Notes: generated by a model not told the origin, from the sequence alone. Positions 1 to 10,274 are shown, counted from the stretch's first letter. The stretch is 64,000 bases of DNA from Jonesia denitrificans DSM 20603 (GCF_000024065.1 NC_013174.1:806001-870000), one strand, 5' to 3'. Numbers and translations: made by a program.

Positions 1-220
1 CGTCAGCGACGTCCAGGGAGTCGGAACGGAATGCCACGTCAACGCCCGTCTTTGCTTGTGAGATCAGATTGGCCAGGTGAGAAGGCAGGGGCGCGTCATC
101 GGGGGCTGGGGTGAGGACGAGGACCACAACGGTGTCCTGCCGGCGTTGTGCTTCGGAAACGGCAGCGAAAAACGCAGCTTCCCCTTGGGTGGTGTCGTTG
201 TACGCAACCAGGACTGGCAC
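1..220 (-). CDS. Universal stress protein (UspA family), N-terminal part, cut by the window edge
   Basis: The minus strand reads from a GTG at 220 with a good ribosome binding site (GAAGGAG, 226-232) and stays open to the edge. The start reads VPVLVAYNDTTQGEAAFFAA, then a strand-like VVVLVLTP stretch and an amphipathic segment. This matches the beta-alpha-beta opening of UspA-fold proteins, which act in general stress responses, often as nucleotide-binding dimers. About 73 codons are present, so the C-terminal nucleotide-binding motif cannot be checked. It starts 19 nt after the stop of the upstream membrane hydrolase on the same strand, so the two probably share a transcript. The family call is inferred from a short region. 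Confidence 0.6.
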   Translation of the reverse strand, partial: MPVLVAYNDTTQGEAAFFAAVSEAQRRQDTVVVLVLTPAPDDAPLPSHLANLISQAKTGVDVAFRSDSLDVAD

Positions 221-238
221 GGACGCTCCTTCGTGTTG

Positions 239-1987
239 TTACCCCGCGTCAAGGACGAGGTCTCGTAAATGGTCAAGGTCTTGGTCAGACCACTGGTCAG
301 CAGCGGTGATAGCGGCCCACGCATCGACGTATTCACCATGGTACTGGTGCCCGTGACCGGTGGGGACGTCACCAGACAATGCCATGTCGACGGTGACTTG
401 CCAGAATGTGACAGCAGGTAGCCACACCATGTCGACGCGGCGGTCGACCCCGGCTGGTTCGGACAGCCAAGGGGGCGGACTCCACAGCAGATCTGGTGAC
501 CACCACACAACAGCATCGGAGGCGTGTTGCAGATACACGATGCGTGGGTTTGACCAGTCCTGGCCAAGATCCCACAGGCTGTGTGAGGAGCGAGGCGTGG
601 AGGAAAACCTCACGGTACGACCATCGTCAATGATGGGGGTGATCATGGGGGAGGGTGGGTCGCGATGTTCGGTCAGGACCTCCCAGGTTGTGGTGAAACT
701 GGGGGTGCCGACAAAGAGGGCGCCATCTGCACGTTGAGTCATATCTTGGATGCCGGAGAAGGCTCCTTGCATTCCGTAGGATCCCAGCGAGAGACCGGCA
801 ATGTATAGTGCCGGCCGCGTGTCTTCGGGTTGCGCACTCCAAGCAGAGTAGACAGCCTCAAACAGGGCGCGCCCGGCAGCTGGTGGCGTGTCCCGGTCGG
901 ACACGAAGGACACCCAACTGGGCAGGTAGGAATATTGCATTGACGCGATGGCGGTGTCACCACCGTGAAGATATTCGAAGGTGTCAGCCATGGCTGGTTG
1001 AACCCAGCCGGTGCCGGTCGATGTGACAACAAGCAGCGCAGAGCGGTCCCAAGCGTTGGTGCGGTCAAGTTCTGCAACCACATCAGCGGCAGTGTCCTCG
1101 AGATGTCGAGCGTCATCCAGGCCCGCATACACGCGAATGGGGTCGTGGACTTGTGCACGGTCAAAGGCGTCTACCTGGTCGGCTAATACCATGAGGTCCT
1201 CACGTGTTGGACCAGAGGCGACGAACGCACGTCCTTGGCGCCCGAGGCCATCCCATGAGTTGAGCGAGGAGGGTGACCCTGAACGCTCAGGCGAGGTCGG
1301 TTGTGTCAGTCCAGCAGGAATTTCTGTGTCCACGCTGGAATATAGGTCGTTCATGGCGCGCAGAGAGAATGAGACAACAGTGCCATTTAAAACAAAAATT
1401 GTCCCGATAGCCACGATGATAGTGGAAGCGAGAACTGCGGCACGCCGGGGGATCCAGCGCGATAGTAGACGCGCAACCCACCGGGCCAGTCTTCGTAAAC
1501 CTCGAGCTGTATACAGGAGGGCAAGGGAAAGAGTCAGCGCGATAAGCAGTTGCGCGGTGACGTGTTCTGGGCCATCTGCGCTCATGCCAAACAAGCGCCT
1601 CAACTCAGTTTGCCAATGAGCCCCCAACGCCATAAACACCGGGACAAGAACGATTGCAGCGAGCGTGAGGACACGCCATAACAGGATGGAGGTGGAGTGC
1701 CGCCACGCGTGACGGAACCCTAGCCAGCGCATGAACCACCCCACGGTTGCGCCAATTGCGTACCCAGCCATGATGGACAGCCCTGAAGTCATGCCTTGGA
1801 AGTACCAGGGTCGCGGGATCAACGAAGGTGCTAACGAAGCGCAAAAGAACGCCAACGCCAAGACGAGACCGGTTGCAGACAGGGTGTTGCGGAATCGGAT
1901 GAAGAATGTCGTGATGCGGCGTCGCCATGGGACCGAGGGAGTCCGCGCCGAAACAGGCTCGTCCGCTGGTGGCGCATCGGGGGTCAT
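239..1987 (-). CDS. Membrane-anchored alpha/beta-hydrolase family protein
   Basis: 582 residues. The N-terminal part holds about four to five hydrophobic segments (for example LVLALAFFCASLAPSLIP and TIIVAIGTIFVLNGTVVSF). The C-terminal part is a hydrolase domain with the nucleophile-elbow-like IAGLSLGSYGMQ. This matches the actinobacterial Abhydrolase_9 architecture; the substrate is unknown. The open frame continues upstream antisense to phoH, but the product plausibly begins at ATG 1987 (MTPDAPPADEP); a GTG 9 nt further upstream is the alternative. It is divergent from phoH and followed closely by the UspA-like gene. Confidence 0.8.
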   Translation of the reverse strand: MTPDAPPADEPVSARTPSVPWRRRITTFFIRFRNTLSATGLVLALAFFCASLAPSLIPRPWYFQGMTSGLSIMAGYAIGATVGWFMRWLGFRHAWRHSTSILLWRVLTLAAIVLVPVFMALGAHWQTELRRLFGMSADGPEHVTAQLLIALTLSLALLYTARGLRRLARWVARLLSRWIPRRAAVLASTIIVAIGTIFVLNGTVVSFSLRAMNDLYSSVDTEIPAGLTQPTSPERSGSPSSLNSWDGLGRQGRAFVASGPTREDLMVLADQVDAFDRAQVHDPIRVYAGLDDARHLEDTAADVVAELDRTNAWDRSALLVVTSTGTGWVQPAMADTFEYLHGGDTAIASMQYSYLPSWVSFVSDRDTPPAAGRALFEAVYSAWSAQPEDTRPALYIAGLSLGSYGMQGAFSGIQDMTQRADGALFVGTPSFTTTWEVLTEHRDPPSPMITPIIDDGRTVRFSSTPRSSHSLWDLGQDWSNPRIVYLQHASDAVVWWSPDLLWSPPPWLSEPAGVDRRVDMVWLPAVTFWQVTVDMALSGDVPTGHGHQYHGEYVDAWAAITAADQWSDQDLDHLRDLVLDAG

Positions 1988-2043
1988 GTTTGTCACTGTA
2001 GTTCGGTGCTGGCAGAGCCGCTTGACGAACCACAGGCGAGGTG

Positions 2044-2059
2044 TGTCACACCGGTGACA
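2044..2059. promoter_or_regulatory. Inverted repeat in the divergent hydrolase/phoH intergenic region
   Basis: TGTCAC-ACCG-GTGACA is a perfect 6-bp inverted repeat with a 4-nt centre, between the divergent starts at 1987 and 2163. An operator is the simplest reading; the regulator is unknown. Confidence 0.4.
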
Positions 2060-2136
2060 AGCAGATGAACTTTCTGAGTCCGGGCGCGCCGTGAGTAAAC
2101 GGGGTCGCGGGGGCGGCGTACGCTCACAGTGACAGG

Positions 2137-2152
2137 TGTGATACGACTCACA
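2137..2152. promoter_or_regulatory. CRP/GlxR-like site overlapping the phoH ribosome binding region
   Basis: TGTGA-TACGAC-TCACA is a perfect match to the CRP-family consensus TGTGA-N6-TCACA. It ends 10 nt before the phoH start and touches the AAGGAG motif, which would suit repression if it is used. Confidence 0.5.
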
Positions 2153-2162
2153 AGGAGTGTGT

Positions 2163-3506
2163 ATGTCTGACCAAGCCAACCAATCCCCCTCCACGAAGCG
2201 CACATACGTTCTCGACACCTCGGTGCTCCTCTCCGACCCGCGCGCCATGGAACGCTTCGCCGAACACCACGTGGTCCTCCCCATCGTCGTCATCACAGAA
2301 CTCGAAGCAAAACGCCACCACCCCGAACTTGGATACTTCGCCCGCAACGCACTGCGCCGCCTCGACGCCCTGCGCGTCACCCACGGAGGACTCGACGCAC
2401 CACTACCCGTCAACTGCGCGGGGGGCACACTCCACGTCGAACTCAACCACATCAACCAAGACATCCTGCCCGCAGGATTCCGTCTCCACGACAACGACTC
2501 GCGAATCCTCGCCGTCGCCGCGAACCTCGCCGCCGAACACCACCACGTCACTGTCGTCTCCAAAGACCTCCCCATGCGGATCAAAGCCTCCGCCGTCGGA
2601 CTCGACGCCGAAGAATACCGGGCCGAACAAACAAGCGACACCGAATGGACCGGCACCGCCACCCTCGACGTCACCCACGAACTCGTCAACGAACTGTGGG
2701 AACACGAATCAATCCCCTGGGACCACCTCGAACCCCACATGGGAGAGACCCCACTGACACCCGTCTGCCACCAAGGCCTCATCCTCCACTCCCTCCACGG
2801 CTCCGCCCTCGCCCGAATTACCCCCGACAAACACGCTGCCCTCGTCAAAGGAGACCGAGAACTCTTCGGGTTGCGTGGACGCTCAGCCGAACAACGCATC
2901 GCCCTCGACCTCCTCGCTGACCCCTCCATCGGCATCGTCTCCCTCGGTGGACGAGCCGGAACTGGAAAGTCTGCGCTCGCACTGTGTGCAGGTCTGGAAG
3001 CAGTCCTCGAACGGCAACAACACCGCAAAATCATCGTGTTTAGGCCCCTGTATGCAGTTGGTGGGCAAGAACTGGGGTACCTCCCCGGTTCAGAAACCGA
3101 AAAAATGAACCCCTGGGCACAAGCCGTCTACGACACACTCGGAGCCGTTGTCTCCCCCAACGTCATTGACGAAATCGCCGACCGAGACATCCTCGAAGTC
3201 CTGCCACTGACCCACATCCGAGGACGCTCACTGCACGACGCCTTCGTCATCGTCGACGAAGCCCAATCACTAGAACGCAACGTGCTCCTCACCGTGCTCT
3301 CCCGCATCGGCCAGTCATCACGCGTTGTCCTCACCCACGATGTGGCCCAACGAGACAACCTCAGGGTTGGACGGCACGACGGTGTCACAGCAGTGGTTGA
3401 CACCCTCAAAGGAAACCCACTGTTCGCACACGTGACCCTGACCCGGTCTGAACGCTCACCCATCGCGGCGCTCGTCACAGACATGCTTGACACCCTTGAC
3501 CTCTGA
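2163..3506 (+). CDS. phoH2: PIN domain-PhoH ATPase fusion (PhoH2-type RNA helicase/ribonuclease)
   Basis: 447 residues. The ATG at 2163 has AAGGAG six bases upstream and is preferred over an in-frame GTG at 2157. An N-terminal PIN nuclease domain starts near residue 14 ([12 protein letters not shown], with acidic residues such as D and E typical of PIN metal sites). The C-terminal half is a PhoH P-loop ATPase with Walker [11 protein letters not shown] near residue 262 and Walker [11 protein letters not shown] near 360. Mycobacterial PhoH2 of this architecture unwinds and cleaves RNA; that activity is inferred here. No separate antitoxin-like small gene is seen just upstream, unlike the mycobacterial phoAT-phoH2 arrangement. 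Confidence 0.88.
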   Translation: MSDQANQSPSTKRTYVLDTSVLLSDPRAMERFAEHHVVLPIVVITELEAKRHHPELGYFARNALRRLDALRVTHGGLDAPLPVNCAGGTLHVELNHINQDILPAGFRLHDNDSRILAVAANLAAEHHHVTVVSKDLPMRIKASAVGLDAEEYRAEQTSDTEWTGTATLDVTHELVNELWEHESIPWDHLEPHMGETPLTPVCHQGLILHSLHGSALARITPDKHAALVKGDRELFGLRGRSAEQRIALDLLADPSIGIVSLGGRAGTGKSALALCAGLEAVLERQQHRKIIVFRPLYAVGGQELGYLPGSETEKMNPWAQAVYDTLGAVVSPNVIDEIADRDILEVLPLTHIRGRSLHDAFVIVDEAQSLERNVLLTVLSRIGQSSRVVLTHDVAQRDNLRVGRHDGVTAVVDTLKGNPLFAHVTLTRSERSPIAALVTDMLDTLDL

Positions 3507-3537
3507 CAAAGCTAGCCACACGCGTTATGATTCGGCG
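3503..3537 (+). promoter_or_regulatory. Promoter of the marR gene, giving a leaderless transcript
   Basis: CTGACA (3503-3508), a 17-nt spacer and TATGAT (3526-3531) form a near-consensus sigma-70/SigA promoter. Only six bases separate the -10 box from ATG 3538, so transcription should start at or next to the start codon. No Shine-Dalgarno sequence is present. Confidence 0.7.
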
Positions 3538-4026
3538 ATGGACTTCGCCGAGCGAGCACACCACCAGTGGCACACCATTGCACCTGACATTGACATTTCG
3601 CACCTGCTCACAACAGGACGACTCCAACGCATCGCATCGTTTGTCACAGCACGATCAGAACAGCGACTTGCAGAGTTTGGCATCAACAGAGGTGAATTTA
3701 ATCTCCTCAGCGTGGTCAGACGCAGCGGGAAAAACTGTCGTGCCACCGAACTCTCTGCACTCACCGAATCCTCAGGGGCTGCAATTACCAAACGTCTCGA
3801 ACGGCTTGTTGCCAAAGAACTGGTTGTGCGAAAAGAACTCCCCAGCGACCGCCGTGTCGTGCTCGTGTCCCTCACCGACAAAGGACGAGACCTCATCGAC
3901 CAGGTGTTTCCCCTCATGGTGGAACTGGAACGAGAGTTCATCGCGCCACTCAATGAAGGGCAACGCCACGCACTCGAAGAAGCGCTCACGATCATGTTGC
4001 AGCACGCTGACCCCAGTGACACCTAA
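3538..4026 (+). CDS. MarR-family transcriptional regulator
   Basis: 162 residues with a winged-helix core: the recognition-helix region reads LSALTESSGAAITKRLERLV and the wing ELPSDRRVVLVSLTDKG. This is the classic MarR pattern of a DR-rich wing followed by LTDKGR. The start is set at ATG 3538 because a promoter lies directly before it; an upstream in-frame ATG at 3487 would overlap phoH and place the promoter inside the gene. Ligand and targets are unknown, and no efflux gene is adjacent. Confidence 0.85.
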   Translation: MDFAERAHHQWHTIAPDIDISHLLTTGRLQRIASFVTARSEQRLAEFGINRGEFNLLSVVRRSGKNCRATELSALTESSGAAITKRLERLVAKELVVRKELPSDRRVVLVSLTDKGRDLIDQVFPLMVELEREFIAPLNEGQRHALEEALTIMLQHADPSDT

Positions 4027-4058
4027 ACAACCAACTCGCACAGCTCGACAACGACGCA

Positions 4059-4087
4059 CGGGTGGTGGGCACAGTGCCCACCACCCG
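4059..4087. terminator. Hairpin between convergent marR and fumC
   Basis: CGGGTGGTGGGC, loop ACAGT, GCCCACCACCCG: a perfect 12-bp GC-rich stem between two convergent genes. There is no T-run on either side, so it is either a bidirectional actinobacterial-type terminator or an mRNA-stabilising hairpin. Confidence 0.65.
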
Positions 4088-4152
4088 TTGCGATGCCCCG
4101 CGTCTCTTGAGTTGTCAGACGGCTCAGGGAACTGGCTATTTTTCCAGTGACA

Positions 4153-5568
4153 CTAGTTGCGCCCGGTCATTGTGGACACATCAAGAGCTGAGTCAAGTTG
4201 TTCTTCAGAGACTTCGCCGCGCTCCACGAACCCCAACGCAATAACGGCGTCACGCACAGTCATGCTGTGAGCCACCGAGTACTTCGCCACCTGTGCAGCC
4301 GACTCGTACCCAATGACCCGGTTCAGTGGCGTGACAATAGATGGTGATGACTCAGCCAACGCGCGTGCATGCTCGACGTTCGCGGTGATACCAGTGATCG
4401 TCTTGTCCGCCAACACACGGCTCGCATTGGCAAGCAAACGGATAGATTCCAAGACACCTTGCGCGATCACAGGGATTTGCACGTTCAGTTCAAAGGACCC
4501 GCTCGCTCCAGCCCACGCGACAGTAGCGTCATTGCCCACCACACGTGCGCCAACCATAAGCACCGCCTCAGGGATGACTGGGTTGACCTTGCCCGGCATA
4601 ATCGAAGACCCTGGTTGCAAGTCAGGAATAGCGATTTCCCCCAAACCAGTGTTTGGTCCAGAGCCCATCCACCGCAGGTCGTTGCACATCTTGGTGACAG
4701 ACACAGCGATAGTGCGCATGACACCAGAAAGTTCCACGAGGGAATCGCGGGCAGATTGTGCCTCAAAGTGGTTGCGTGCCTCTGAAAGCGGCAGCCCAGT
4801 GTCCTCGACGAGAAGTTCAATGACGCGCTGTGGGAAACCATCAGGGGTGTTGATCCCCGTGCCCACAGCAGTTCCCCCCAAAGGGACCTCGCCCACCCGG
4901 GGTAAAGCTGCTTGGAGGCGTTCAATCCCATAAGCAACCGCTGCCGCGTACCCACCAAACTCTTGCCCCAACGTCACCGGGGTGGCATCCATGAGGTGGG
5001 TACGCCCGGACTTCACCACATCAGCGAATTCGGTGGCCTTGGCATCAAGCGCACCGTGGAGGTGTTCCAGCGCAGGGATGAGCGTGTGGATCACCCCTGC
5101 AGTTGCCGCAACATGCACTGAGGTGGGGAACACGTCATTCGACGACTGGGACGCATTGATGTGATCGTTGGGGTGCACATCACGCCCAAGGTCCTGGGTG
5201 GCCAACGTGGCAAGAACCTCGTTCATGTTCATGTTCGACGATGTGCCCGAGCCCGTTTGGTAGACATCGACCGGGAAATGTTCGTCAAGCTCACCAGTTG
5301 TGACACGGTCAGCGGCCCGCACAATGGCATGGGCGATCTCAGAGTCAAGCACCCCCAACTCGGCGTTGGTCAAGGCCGCAGCCTTCTTCACACGCGCGAG
5401 TGCATCAATGTGAGAGCGCTCCAGTGGTGTCCCAGAAATCGGGAAATTCTCCACTGCGCGTTGAGTTTGTGCACGGTACAGTGCGGTGCGCGGAACACGC
5501 ACCTCACCCATCGTGTCGTGTTCGATGCGGTAATCCACGGTGACGTCAGTGTCAGGTGTCGAAGTCAT
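4153..5568 (-). CDS. fumC: Class II fumarate hydratase
   Basis: 471 residues, the normal class II length. It converts fumarate to malate in the TCA cycle as a tetramer without an iron-sulphur cluster. Visible hallmarks are [31 protein letters not shown] and the family signature [11 protein letters not shown] near residue 318. The start at ATG 5568 (MTSTPDTD) is preferred; the open frame runs about 15 codons further upstream without a better ribosome site. It is convergent with marR. Confidence 0.96.
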   Translation of the reverse strand: MTSTPDTDVTVDYRIEHDTMGEVRVPRTALYRAQTQRAVENFPISGTPLERSHIDALARVKKAAALTNAELGVLDSEIAHAIVRAADRVTTGELDEHFPVDVYQTGSGTSSNMNMNEVLATLATQDLGRDVHPNDHINASQSSNDVFPTSVHVAATAGVIHTLIPALEHLHGALDAKATEFADVVKSGRTHLMDATPVTLGQEFGGYAAAVAYGIERLQAALPRVGEVPLGGTAVGTGINTPDGFPQRVIELLVEDTGLPLSEARNHFEAQSARDSLVELSGVMRTIAVSVTKMCNDLRWMGSGPNTGLGEIAIPDLQPGSSIMPGKVNPVIPEAVLMVGARVVGNDATVAWAGASGSFELNVQIPVIAQGVLESIRLLANASRVLADKTITGITANVEHARALAESSPSIVTPLNRVIGYESAAQVAKYSVAHSMTVRDAVIALGFVERGEVSEEQLDSALDVSTMTGRN

Positions 5569-5665
5569 GACACCATCCTGCCAAAGGAAACGCCCCTGTG
5601 GAAATGCACACACTCACAGGTGAGGCCCACGTTCCATACACGCGGACACCACACGTGTCATCAGA

Positions 5666-6298
5666 TCACTCAGAGATGGGGCCAATGGACCCAATGAGGT
5701 GTGCCTGACCGTCGTTGAGGTCATACTCCAAACCAATAATCGCGCAGCGCCCCTCAGCCACCGCGTCACGCACACTCGCAGAATAACTGTGCAGCATCTC
5801 CACAGTGTGCTGAACATGCACCCGACGAAGTTCATCAGCCGACACCGACTCAATCCCCCCTTCAGCGGTGGTCATGGCCACAATAGAGGGGATCACCCGG
5901 TCAGTGACAGCACGCACCATGCCTGGAGGCTGCACCCCGGTCCGGAGCGCATCAGTTGCCGCCTGGACTGCACCACACGAATCGTGCCCCAACACAACAA
6001 TAAGGGGGGTGCGAAGGATCTCCACCGCATACTCAATAGACCCAATCACCGTGGTATCAAGAACATGCCCAGCTGTCCGCACAACAAACAGGTCCCCAAG
6101 ACCCTGATCAAAAATGATCTCCGCAGCGACCCGAGAATCAGAACACCCAAAAAACGTGGCCACAGGATGCTGAGCAACCCGCAACTCTTCGCGACGGTCA
6201 AACCCCTGCGAGGGGTGTTCCATCGTGTTATTGACAAAACGAGTGTTGCCCTCTTTGAGCTGTTGCCACGCTTGTGCTGGTGAGAGACCGGTTGGCAT
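5666..6298 (-). CDS. Beta-class carbonic anhydrase
   Basis: 210 residues. It catalyses hydration of CO2 to bicarbonate. Zinc ligands are visible as CSDSR near residue 49 (Cys and the Asp-Arg dyad) and GHDSCGA near residue 103 (His, Cys). The ATG at 6298 follows a strong AGGAGGGG element, so it is preferred over in-frame upstream starts. No membrane segment or signal peptide is seen, so it is cytoplasmic. It lies downstream of the PfkB kinase gene with about 150 nt between them. Confidence 0.93.
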   Translation of the reverse strand: MPTGLSPAQAWQQLKEGNTRFVNNTMEHPSQGFDRREELRVAQHPVATFFGCSDSRVAAEIIFDQGLGDLFVVRTAGHVLDTTVIGSIEYAVEILRTPLIVVLGHDSCGAVQAATDALRTGVQPPGMVRAVTDRVIPSIVAMTTAEGGIESVSADELRRVHVQHTVEMLHSYSASVRDAVAEGRCAIIGLEYDLNDGQAHLIGSIGPISE

Positions 6299-6452
6299 CT
6301 CTCCCCTCCTCATGGTGCTGGGCCGGGAACGTCGCGGGACGTCACCACGGCAAAGTGGTCGAGCAGAAACATCAACAATGTACCTGCCCGACCCCCTCAC
6401 CCCAGATTTCCGTCTAGGGGGTGGATGGTCCACCCTTCCTGTGGTACGTGAG

Positions 6453-7388
6453 CTAACGGGGCAGCTCACCCAACCACGGCGGGTTCGCACCAGCACGCGA
6501 CACCGTGATCGCAGCAACCGCAGCACACTGAGAAATGATCTGCGTCAACGCATCATCAGACAATGCACGAAGCTCCTCACGGTGCTCACCACCAAGAACA
6601 CCGTGCTGCCACAACCCATGAATCAGCGCACCCATAAAGGAATCGCCGGCACCCACCGTGTCAACCACATCAACACGCGGCGCCGACACAGTCAGCGTCC
6701 GGCCATCGTGCGTGACCAACAACGCACCAGCCCCACCCTCAGTCACCACCACAAAAGCAGGACCCTGACCCGCCCACCGGCGGGCCACATCATGCGGTTC
6801 CTGCCCCGGATACAACCATGCAAGGTCCTCATCCGACACTTTGACCACATCACACAACGACACATACCCCTCAACGATCTCCCGCACCGCATCAGGGGAC
6901 CCCATGAGCGTGGGACGCATATTCGGGTCATAGGTCAACGTGGCATGATCACGCGCACTGGCCAGCAGCGCATGAACCTTCGCCCCACCAGGCTGCACAG
7001 TTGCCGCAATCGACCCCGTGTGCACCACCACAGCGTCACCAGGGACCACATGCCCATCAGGCAGGTCCCACGTGAGATCAAACTCGTAACTTGCCGCCCC
7101 CGTGTCATCAAGCAACGCATGCGCAACACTGGTGCGCAGCGCGCCACGAGACGCATCATCAACAGACACTTGGGACTGCTCCAACCACGCTGCGACCGTG
7201 TCCCCACGGTGATCACGCCCCAGGTGGGTGAGCAACTGTGCACGCCGACCCAACCGGCCAAGCGTCAACGCAACGTTTGCGGGCGACCCGCCAGGGTGCT
7301 CCACAGCGGGCGCACCAGGGTGAGTAACAGCATCAATAAGGGCCTCACCGATGACATAAGCGATCGGGGAGGAGAGATCTCGCGACAT
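6453..7388 (-). CDS. PfkB-family carbohydrate kinase (fructokinase-like)
   Basis: 311 residues. It opens with IAYVIGEALIDAV and the GGSPANVALTLGRLG motif and carries the ribokinase-family signature DTVGAGDSFMGALIHGL near the C-terminus, with the anion hole and catalytic Asp. Similarity of the N-terminal motif points to fructokinase, but the sugar is not provable from sequence. It starts five bases after the xseB stop, so xseA-xseB-pfkB form one operon on the minus strand. Confidence 0.88.
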   Translation of the reverse strand: MSRDLSSPIAYVIGEALIDAVTHPGAPAVEHPGGSPANVALTLGRLGRRAQLLTHLGRDHRGDTVAAWLEQSQVSVDDASRGALRTSVAHALLDDTGAASYEFDLTWDLPDGHVVPGDAVVVHTGSIAATVQPGGAKVHALLASARDHATLTYDPNMRPTLMGSPDAVREIVEGYVSLCDVVKVSDEDLAWLYPGQEPHDVARRWAGQGPAFVVVTEGGAGALLVTHDGRTLTVSAPRVDVVDTVGAGDSFMGALIHGLWQHGVLGGEHREELRALSDDALTQIISQCAAVAAITVSRAGANPPWLGELPR

Positions 7389-7393
7389 GTGAC

Positions 7394-7630
7394 CTACTCT
7401 TCGTCGTTGTTGAGTTGTTCGGTATGCGCGCGGACTTTCTCGAGGCGCGTACGCGCCCCGTCCAACCATTGTTGACACCGTTGCGCCAAAAGCTCACCGC
7501 GTTCCCACAATGCGAGAGAGTTTTCGAGCGTTTCGTTACCCGTTTCGAGACGCTGAACAATCCCGATCAGCTCATCACGAGCCTCCTCATAAGGCATCGA
7601 CTCAATATCAGCGTGCGTGTTGTCACTCAT
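7394..7630 (-). CDS. xseB: Exodeoxyribonuclease VII small subunit
   Basis: 78 residues. The core pattern YEEARDELIGIVQRLETGN followed by LWERGELLAQRCQQWL is the canonical XseB helical hairpin. It partners XseA to degrade single-stranded DNA. Its start codon overlaps the xseA stop (ATGA), indicating translational coupling. The acidic tail NNDEE is typical of the family. Confidence 0.95.
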   Translation of the reverse strand: MSDNTHADIESMPYEEARDELIGIVQRLETGNETLENSLALWERGELLAQRCQQWLDGARTRLEKVRAHTEQLNNDEE

Positions 7631-9060
7631 TTCTCATCCTTTGTTGAAGGGAAAACCTCCGCCTGAACAGCAGTCACAGCCGCCGTCAACGAACCACGTG
7701 CCACCGTCACCGTGATGTCACTGGGCACTGACACCTGCGCCACATCCCGCACCACCGAACCATCACCGCCCTGAACAATGGCATAACCACGCTCCAATGT
7801 CGCCGCAGGTGACAGTGCGCGAACCTGCGCCCGCAACTCACTGACCTGCCCTCCCGCACGCAGCAACAACCGATCCAACGCCACGTGTAAGCGCTCGCGG
7901 GCTTGAGTGATCGTGGCAGCGCCGCCGTCGATCAGAGTGTCCGGGCGGGCCAGGACAGGTCTGCTCCGCACAGCGGACAACCCTGCATACTCTCGGTCAA
8001 GCTGAGCGGACAACGCCCCACGAATACGGGACAGTGCACTGTCCAAGCCAGCTTGTTCCTCAGCGACCATCGGGACAATCCGCTTCGCCGCATCGGTTGG
8101 GGTCGAGGCGCGGACGTCTGCAACCAAATCAAGAATGGGAGTGTCCCGTTCGTGCCCGATCGCTGAAACCACCGGGGTGCGGGCGCCAGCAACAAGTCGC
8201 ACCAACGACTCGTTGGAAAACGGAAGCAGATCCTCAACCGCTCCACCACCACGAGCAATGACAATGACATCGACATCGTCGCGGTCATCAAGTTCACGCA
8301 GCGCCGCCGACACTTGCGGGACAGCGTTCACCCCCTGAACCGCCACTTCCCGCACCTCAAATTGCACCGCAGGCCACCGCAGTTGCGCGTTCACCAACAC
8401 ATCATGCATAGCCTCAGACTCACGCCCGCAAATCAACCCCACCCGCTGGGGCAGAAACGGGAGCGGTTTCTTACGGCTCGCATCGAAAAGCCCTTCCGCA
8501 GCGAGAGAGTTTTTCAACTGTTCGATGCGGGCCAACAGTTCCCCCACACCGACTTGCGCGATCTCGCTGGCTTGCAGTTGAAAACTGCCGCGTTTGGTCC
8601 AGAACGTGGGTTTCACCTGGGCGACCACATGGGCGCCCTCCGTCAACGGACCAGCAGCTGCCAGATTACGGGCAAAAATCGACAGGGGAAGGGACATGTC
8701 CTGCTCGGTGTCCCGCAAGGTCACAAACGCCATCCCGGCACCGGGGCGGCGATTGAGTTGCACTATTTGACCCTCAATCCACAACGGAACCATACGGTCA
8801 ATGTATTCGGCGATCTTTGTGGACAGCACACGCACCGGCCAGGGGTTGTCCCGGGTTGTTTCGGCTGCTTTCCCAGCTAATGGGCGTGGGGGAGTGTCAG
8901 CACGGTCTACGGAGGGGGCGGGAGCCTGGCCGCGGGTGGCGCCGCCCGTTGGCTGTGACGAAGCGCCCGTAGCGCCGGTCGTGCCATTACCGCGTAACGG
9001 GTGTGTTGAGGGTGTGTTGTTCGTGTCCACGCACCTAAGCCTGCCGTATCCCTGTGACAT
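7627..9060 (-). CDS. xseA: Exodeoxyribonuclease VII large subunit
   Basis: Catalytic subunit of exonuclease VII, 477 residues from ATG 9060. The OB-fold begins at NPWPVRVLSTKIAEYI and WIEGQIVQLNRR; the catalytic region contains GLICGRESEAMHDVL, VIVIARGGGAVEDL and SAIGHERDTPILD. The stretch before NPWPVRV is a Gly/Thr/Pro-rich low-complexity leader, so the true start may instead be GTG 9030; neither has a strong ribosome site. It is divergent from ispH with under 100 nt between them. Confidence 0.9.
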   Translation of the reverse strand: MSQGYGRLRCVDTNNTPSTHPLRGNGTTGATGASSQPTGGATRGQAPAPSVDRADTPPRPLAGKAAETTRDNPWPVRVLSTKIAEYIDRMVPLWIEGQIVQLNRRPGAGMAFVTLRDTEQDMSLPLSIFARNLAAAGPLTEGAHVVAQVKPTFWTKRGSFQLQASEIAQVGVGELLARIEQLKNSLAAEGLFDASRKKPLPFLPQRVGLICGRESEAMHDVLVNAQLRWPAVQFEVREVAVQGVNAVPQVSAALRELDDRDDVDVIVIARGGGAVEDLLPFSNESLVRLVAGARTPVVSAIGHERDTPILDLVADVRASTPTDAAKRIVPMVAEEQAGLDSALSRIRGALSAQLDREYAGLSAVRSRPVLARPDTLIDGGAATITQARERLHVALDRLLLRAGGQVSELRAQVRALSPAATLERGYAIVQGGDGSVVRDVAQVSVPSDITVTVARGSLTAAVTAVQAEVFPSTKDEK

Positions 9061-9118
9061 CCGCACAATGTCTCCACAGGTCGCGGTGGCAGGGTGCCCG
9101 GTGCCACACGCCCCGGCA

Positions 9119-9154
9119 CTGACACGGCTGAAGAAACCCACCTAGACTGGTGGG
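9119..9154 (+). promoter_or_regulatory. Promoter of ispH, leaderless
   Basis: CTGACA (9119-9124), an 18-nt spacer and TAGACT (9143-9148) stand six bases before GTG 9155. No Shine-Dalgarno precedes the start, so the mRNA is predicted to begin at the start codon. Confidence 0.6.
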
Positions 9155-10261
9155 GTGACTACTGACGCGTCGAGAACCCAAGCCCCTGTGTCCTCGCTTC
9201 ATGCGCCCATTGAAACTGCTGCCCGTCAAGTAACGGAACCGGTACCAGCGGACACCGGCAAACGGGTGTTGCTCGCAGCCCCCCGCGGGTACTGTGCCGG
9301 AGTTGACCGTGCAGTCATCGCCGTGGAGAAAGCCCTGGAAGTACACGGTGCGCCGGTGTATGTCCGCAAAGAGATCGTCCACAACAAGTTTGTTGTGGAA
9401 ACCCTCACCGACCGTGGCGCCATCTTCGTCAACGAAACAGATGAGGTCCCCGAGGGAGCGCGCGTGGTGTTCTCCGCGCACGGGGTGTCACCAGCGGTCG
9501 TTGCTTCCGCGCAGCAACGAAACCTACAAACAATCGATGCGACCTGCCCGCTGGTCACAAAAGTCCACAAAGAAGCTGTCCGGTTTGCGTCCGACGATTA
9601 CGACATTCTCCTGATCGGGCACGACGGCCACGAAGAAGTAGAAGGAACCGCTGGCGAGGCGCCCGACCACATTCAGGTAGTGAACTCCCCAGACGAGGTG
9701 GACAAAGTTGTTGTCCGCGACCCGGACAAGGTGGTGTGGATATCCCAAACCACGCTGTCCGTGGATGAAACCATGGAAACCGTGCGCCGGTTGCGGGAAA
9801 GATTCCCCACTTTGCAAGACCCACCCAGTGACGACATTTGCTACGCCACGCAAAACCGGCAGGTCGCCATGAAGAAACTTGCCCCGCACTGCGACCTCGT
9901 CCTCGTGGTCGGGTCAACGAACTCGTCAAACTCGGTGCGCCTCACCGAAGTCGCCCTCGACGCCGGGGCGCGCGCGTCCTACCTCATTGACTACGCCAAA
10001 GAAATCGATGAGACGTGGCTTGATGGAGTGGAGACCGTGGGGTTGTCATCTGGTGCGTCCGTCCCAGAAATCCTTGTGCAGGACGTGCTGAAGTTCCTGG
10101 CTGACCGCGGGTATGCGGACGTGCAGGAAGTGCGCACCGCCACCGAGGACCTGCTGTTCTCGTTGCCGCGCGAACTGCGCGCGGACCTGAAAAAAGCTGG
10201 CGTGGGTGATGGCCGCCCCAAGCGTGGCCCGCGCACCCCACTCAACGTCGCCGTTAAGTAA
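9155..10261 (+). CDS. ispH: 4-hydroxy-3-methylbut-2-enyl diphosphate reductase
   Basis: 368 residues. Last enzyme of the MEP isoprenoid pathway, making IPP and DMAPP with an iron-sulphur cluster. The three cluster cysteines are in place: [10 protein letters not shown] near residue 47, [11 protein letters not shown] near 130 and CYATQNRQ near 229. [12 protein letters not shown] and SSGASVPE are also typical. The N-terminus carries a roughly 35-residue extension rich in Ala/Thr/Pro, seen in actinobacterial IspH. The GTG start is leaderless. Confidence 0.96.
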   Translation: MTTDASRTQAPVSSLHAPIETAARQVTEPVPADTGKRVLLAAPRGYCAGVDRAVIAVEKALEVHGAPVYVRKEIVHNKFVVETLTDRGAIFVNETDEVPEGARVVFSAHGVSPAVVASAQQRNLQTIDATCPLVTKVHKEAVRFASDDYDILLIGHDGHEEVEGTAGEAPDHIQVVNSPDEVDKVVVRDPDKVVWISQTTLSVDETMETVRRLRERFPTLQDPPSDDICYATQNRQVAMKKLAPHCDLVLVVGSTNSSNSVRLTEVALDAGARASYLIDYAKEIDETWLDGVETVGLSSGASVPEILVQDVLKFLADRGYADVQEVRTATEDLLFSLPRELRADLKKAGVGDGRPKRGPRTPLNVAVK

Positions 10262-10274
10262 CCCCACACCCCAC

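Noticed and set aside
1988-3034. N-terminal extension of the minus-strand hydrolase antisense through phoH
   Set aside because: The frame is open only because it is the complement of a GC-rich gene. The intergenic region with two palindromes and the phoH start argue for a start at 1987.
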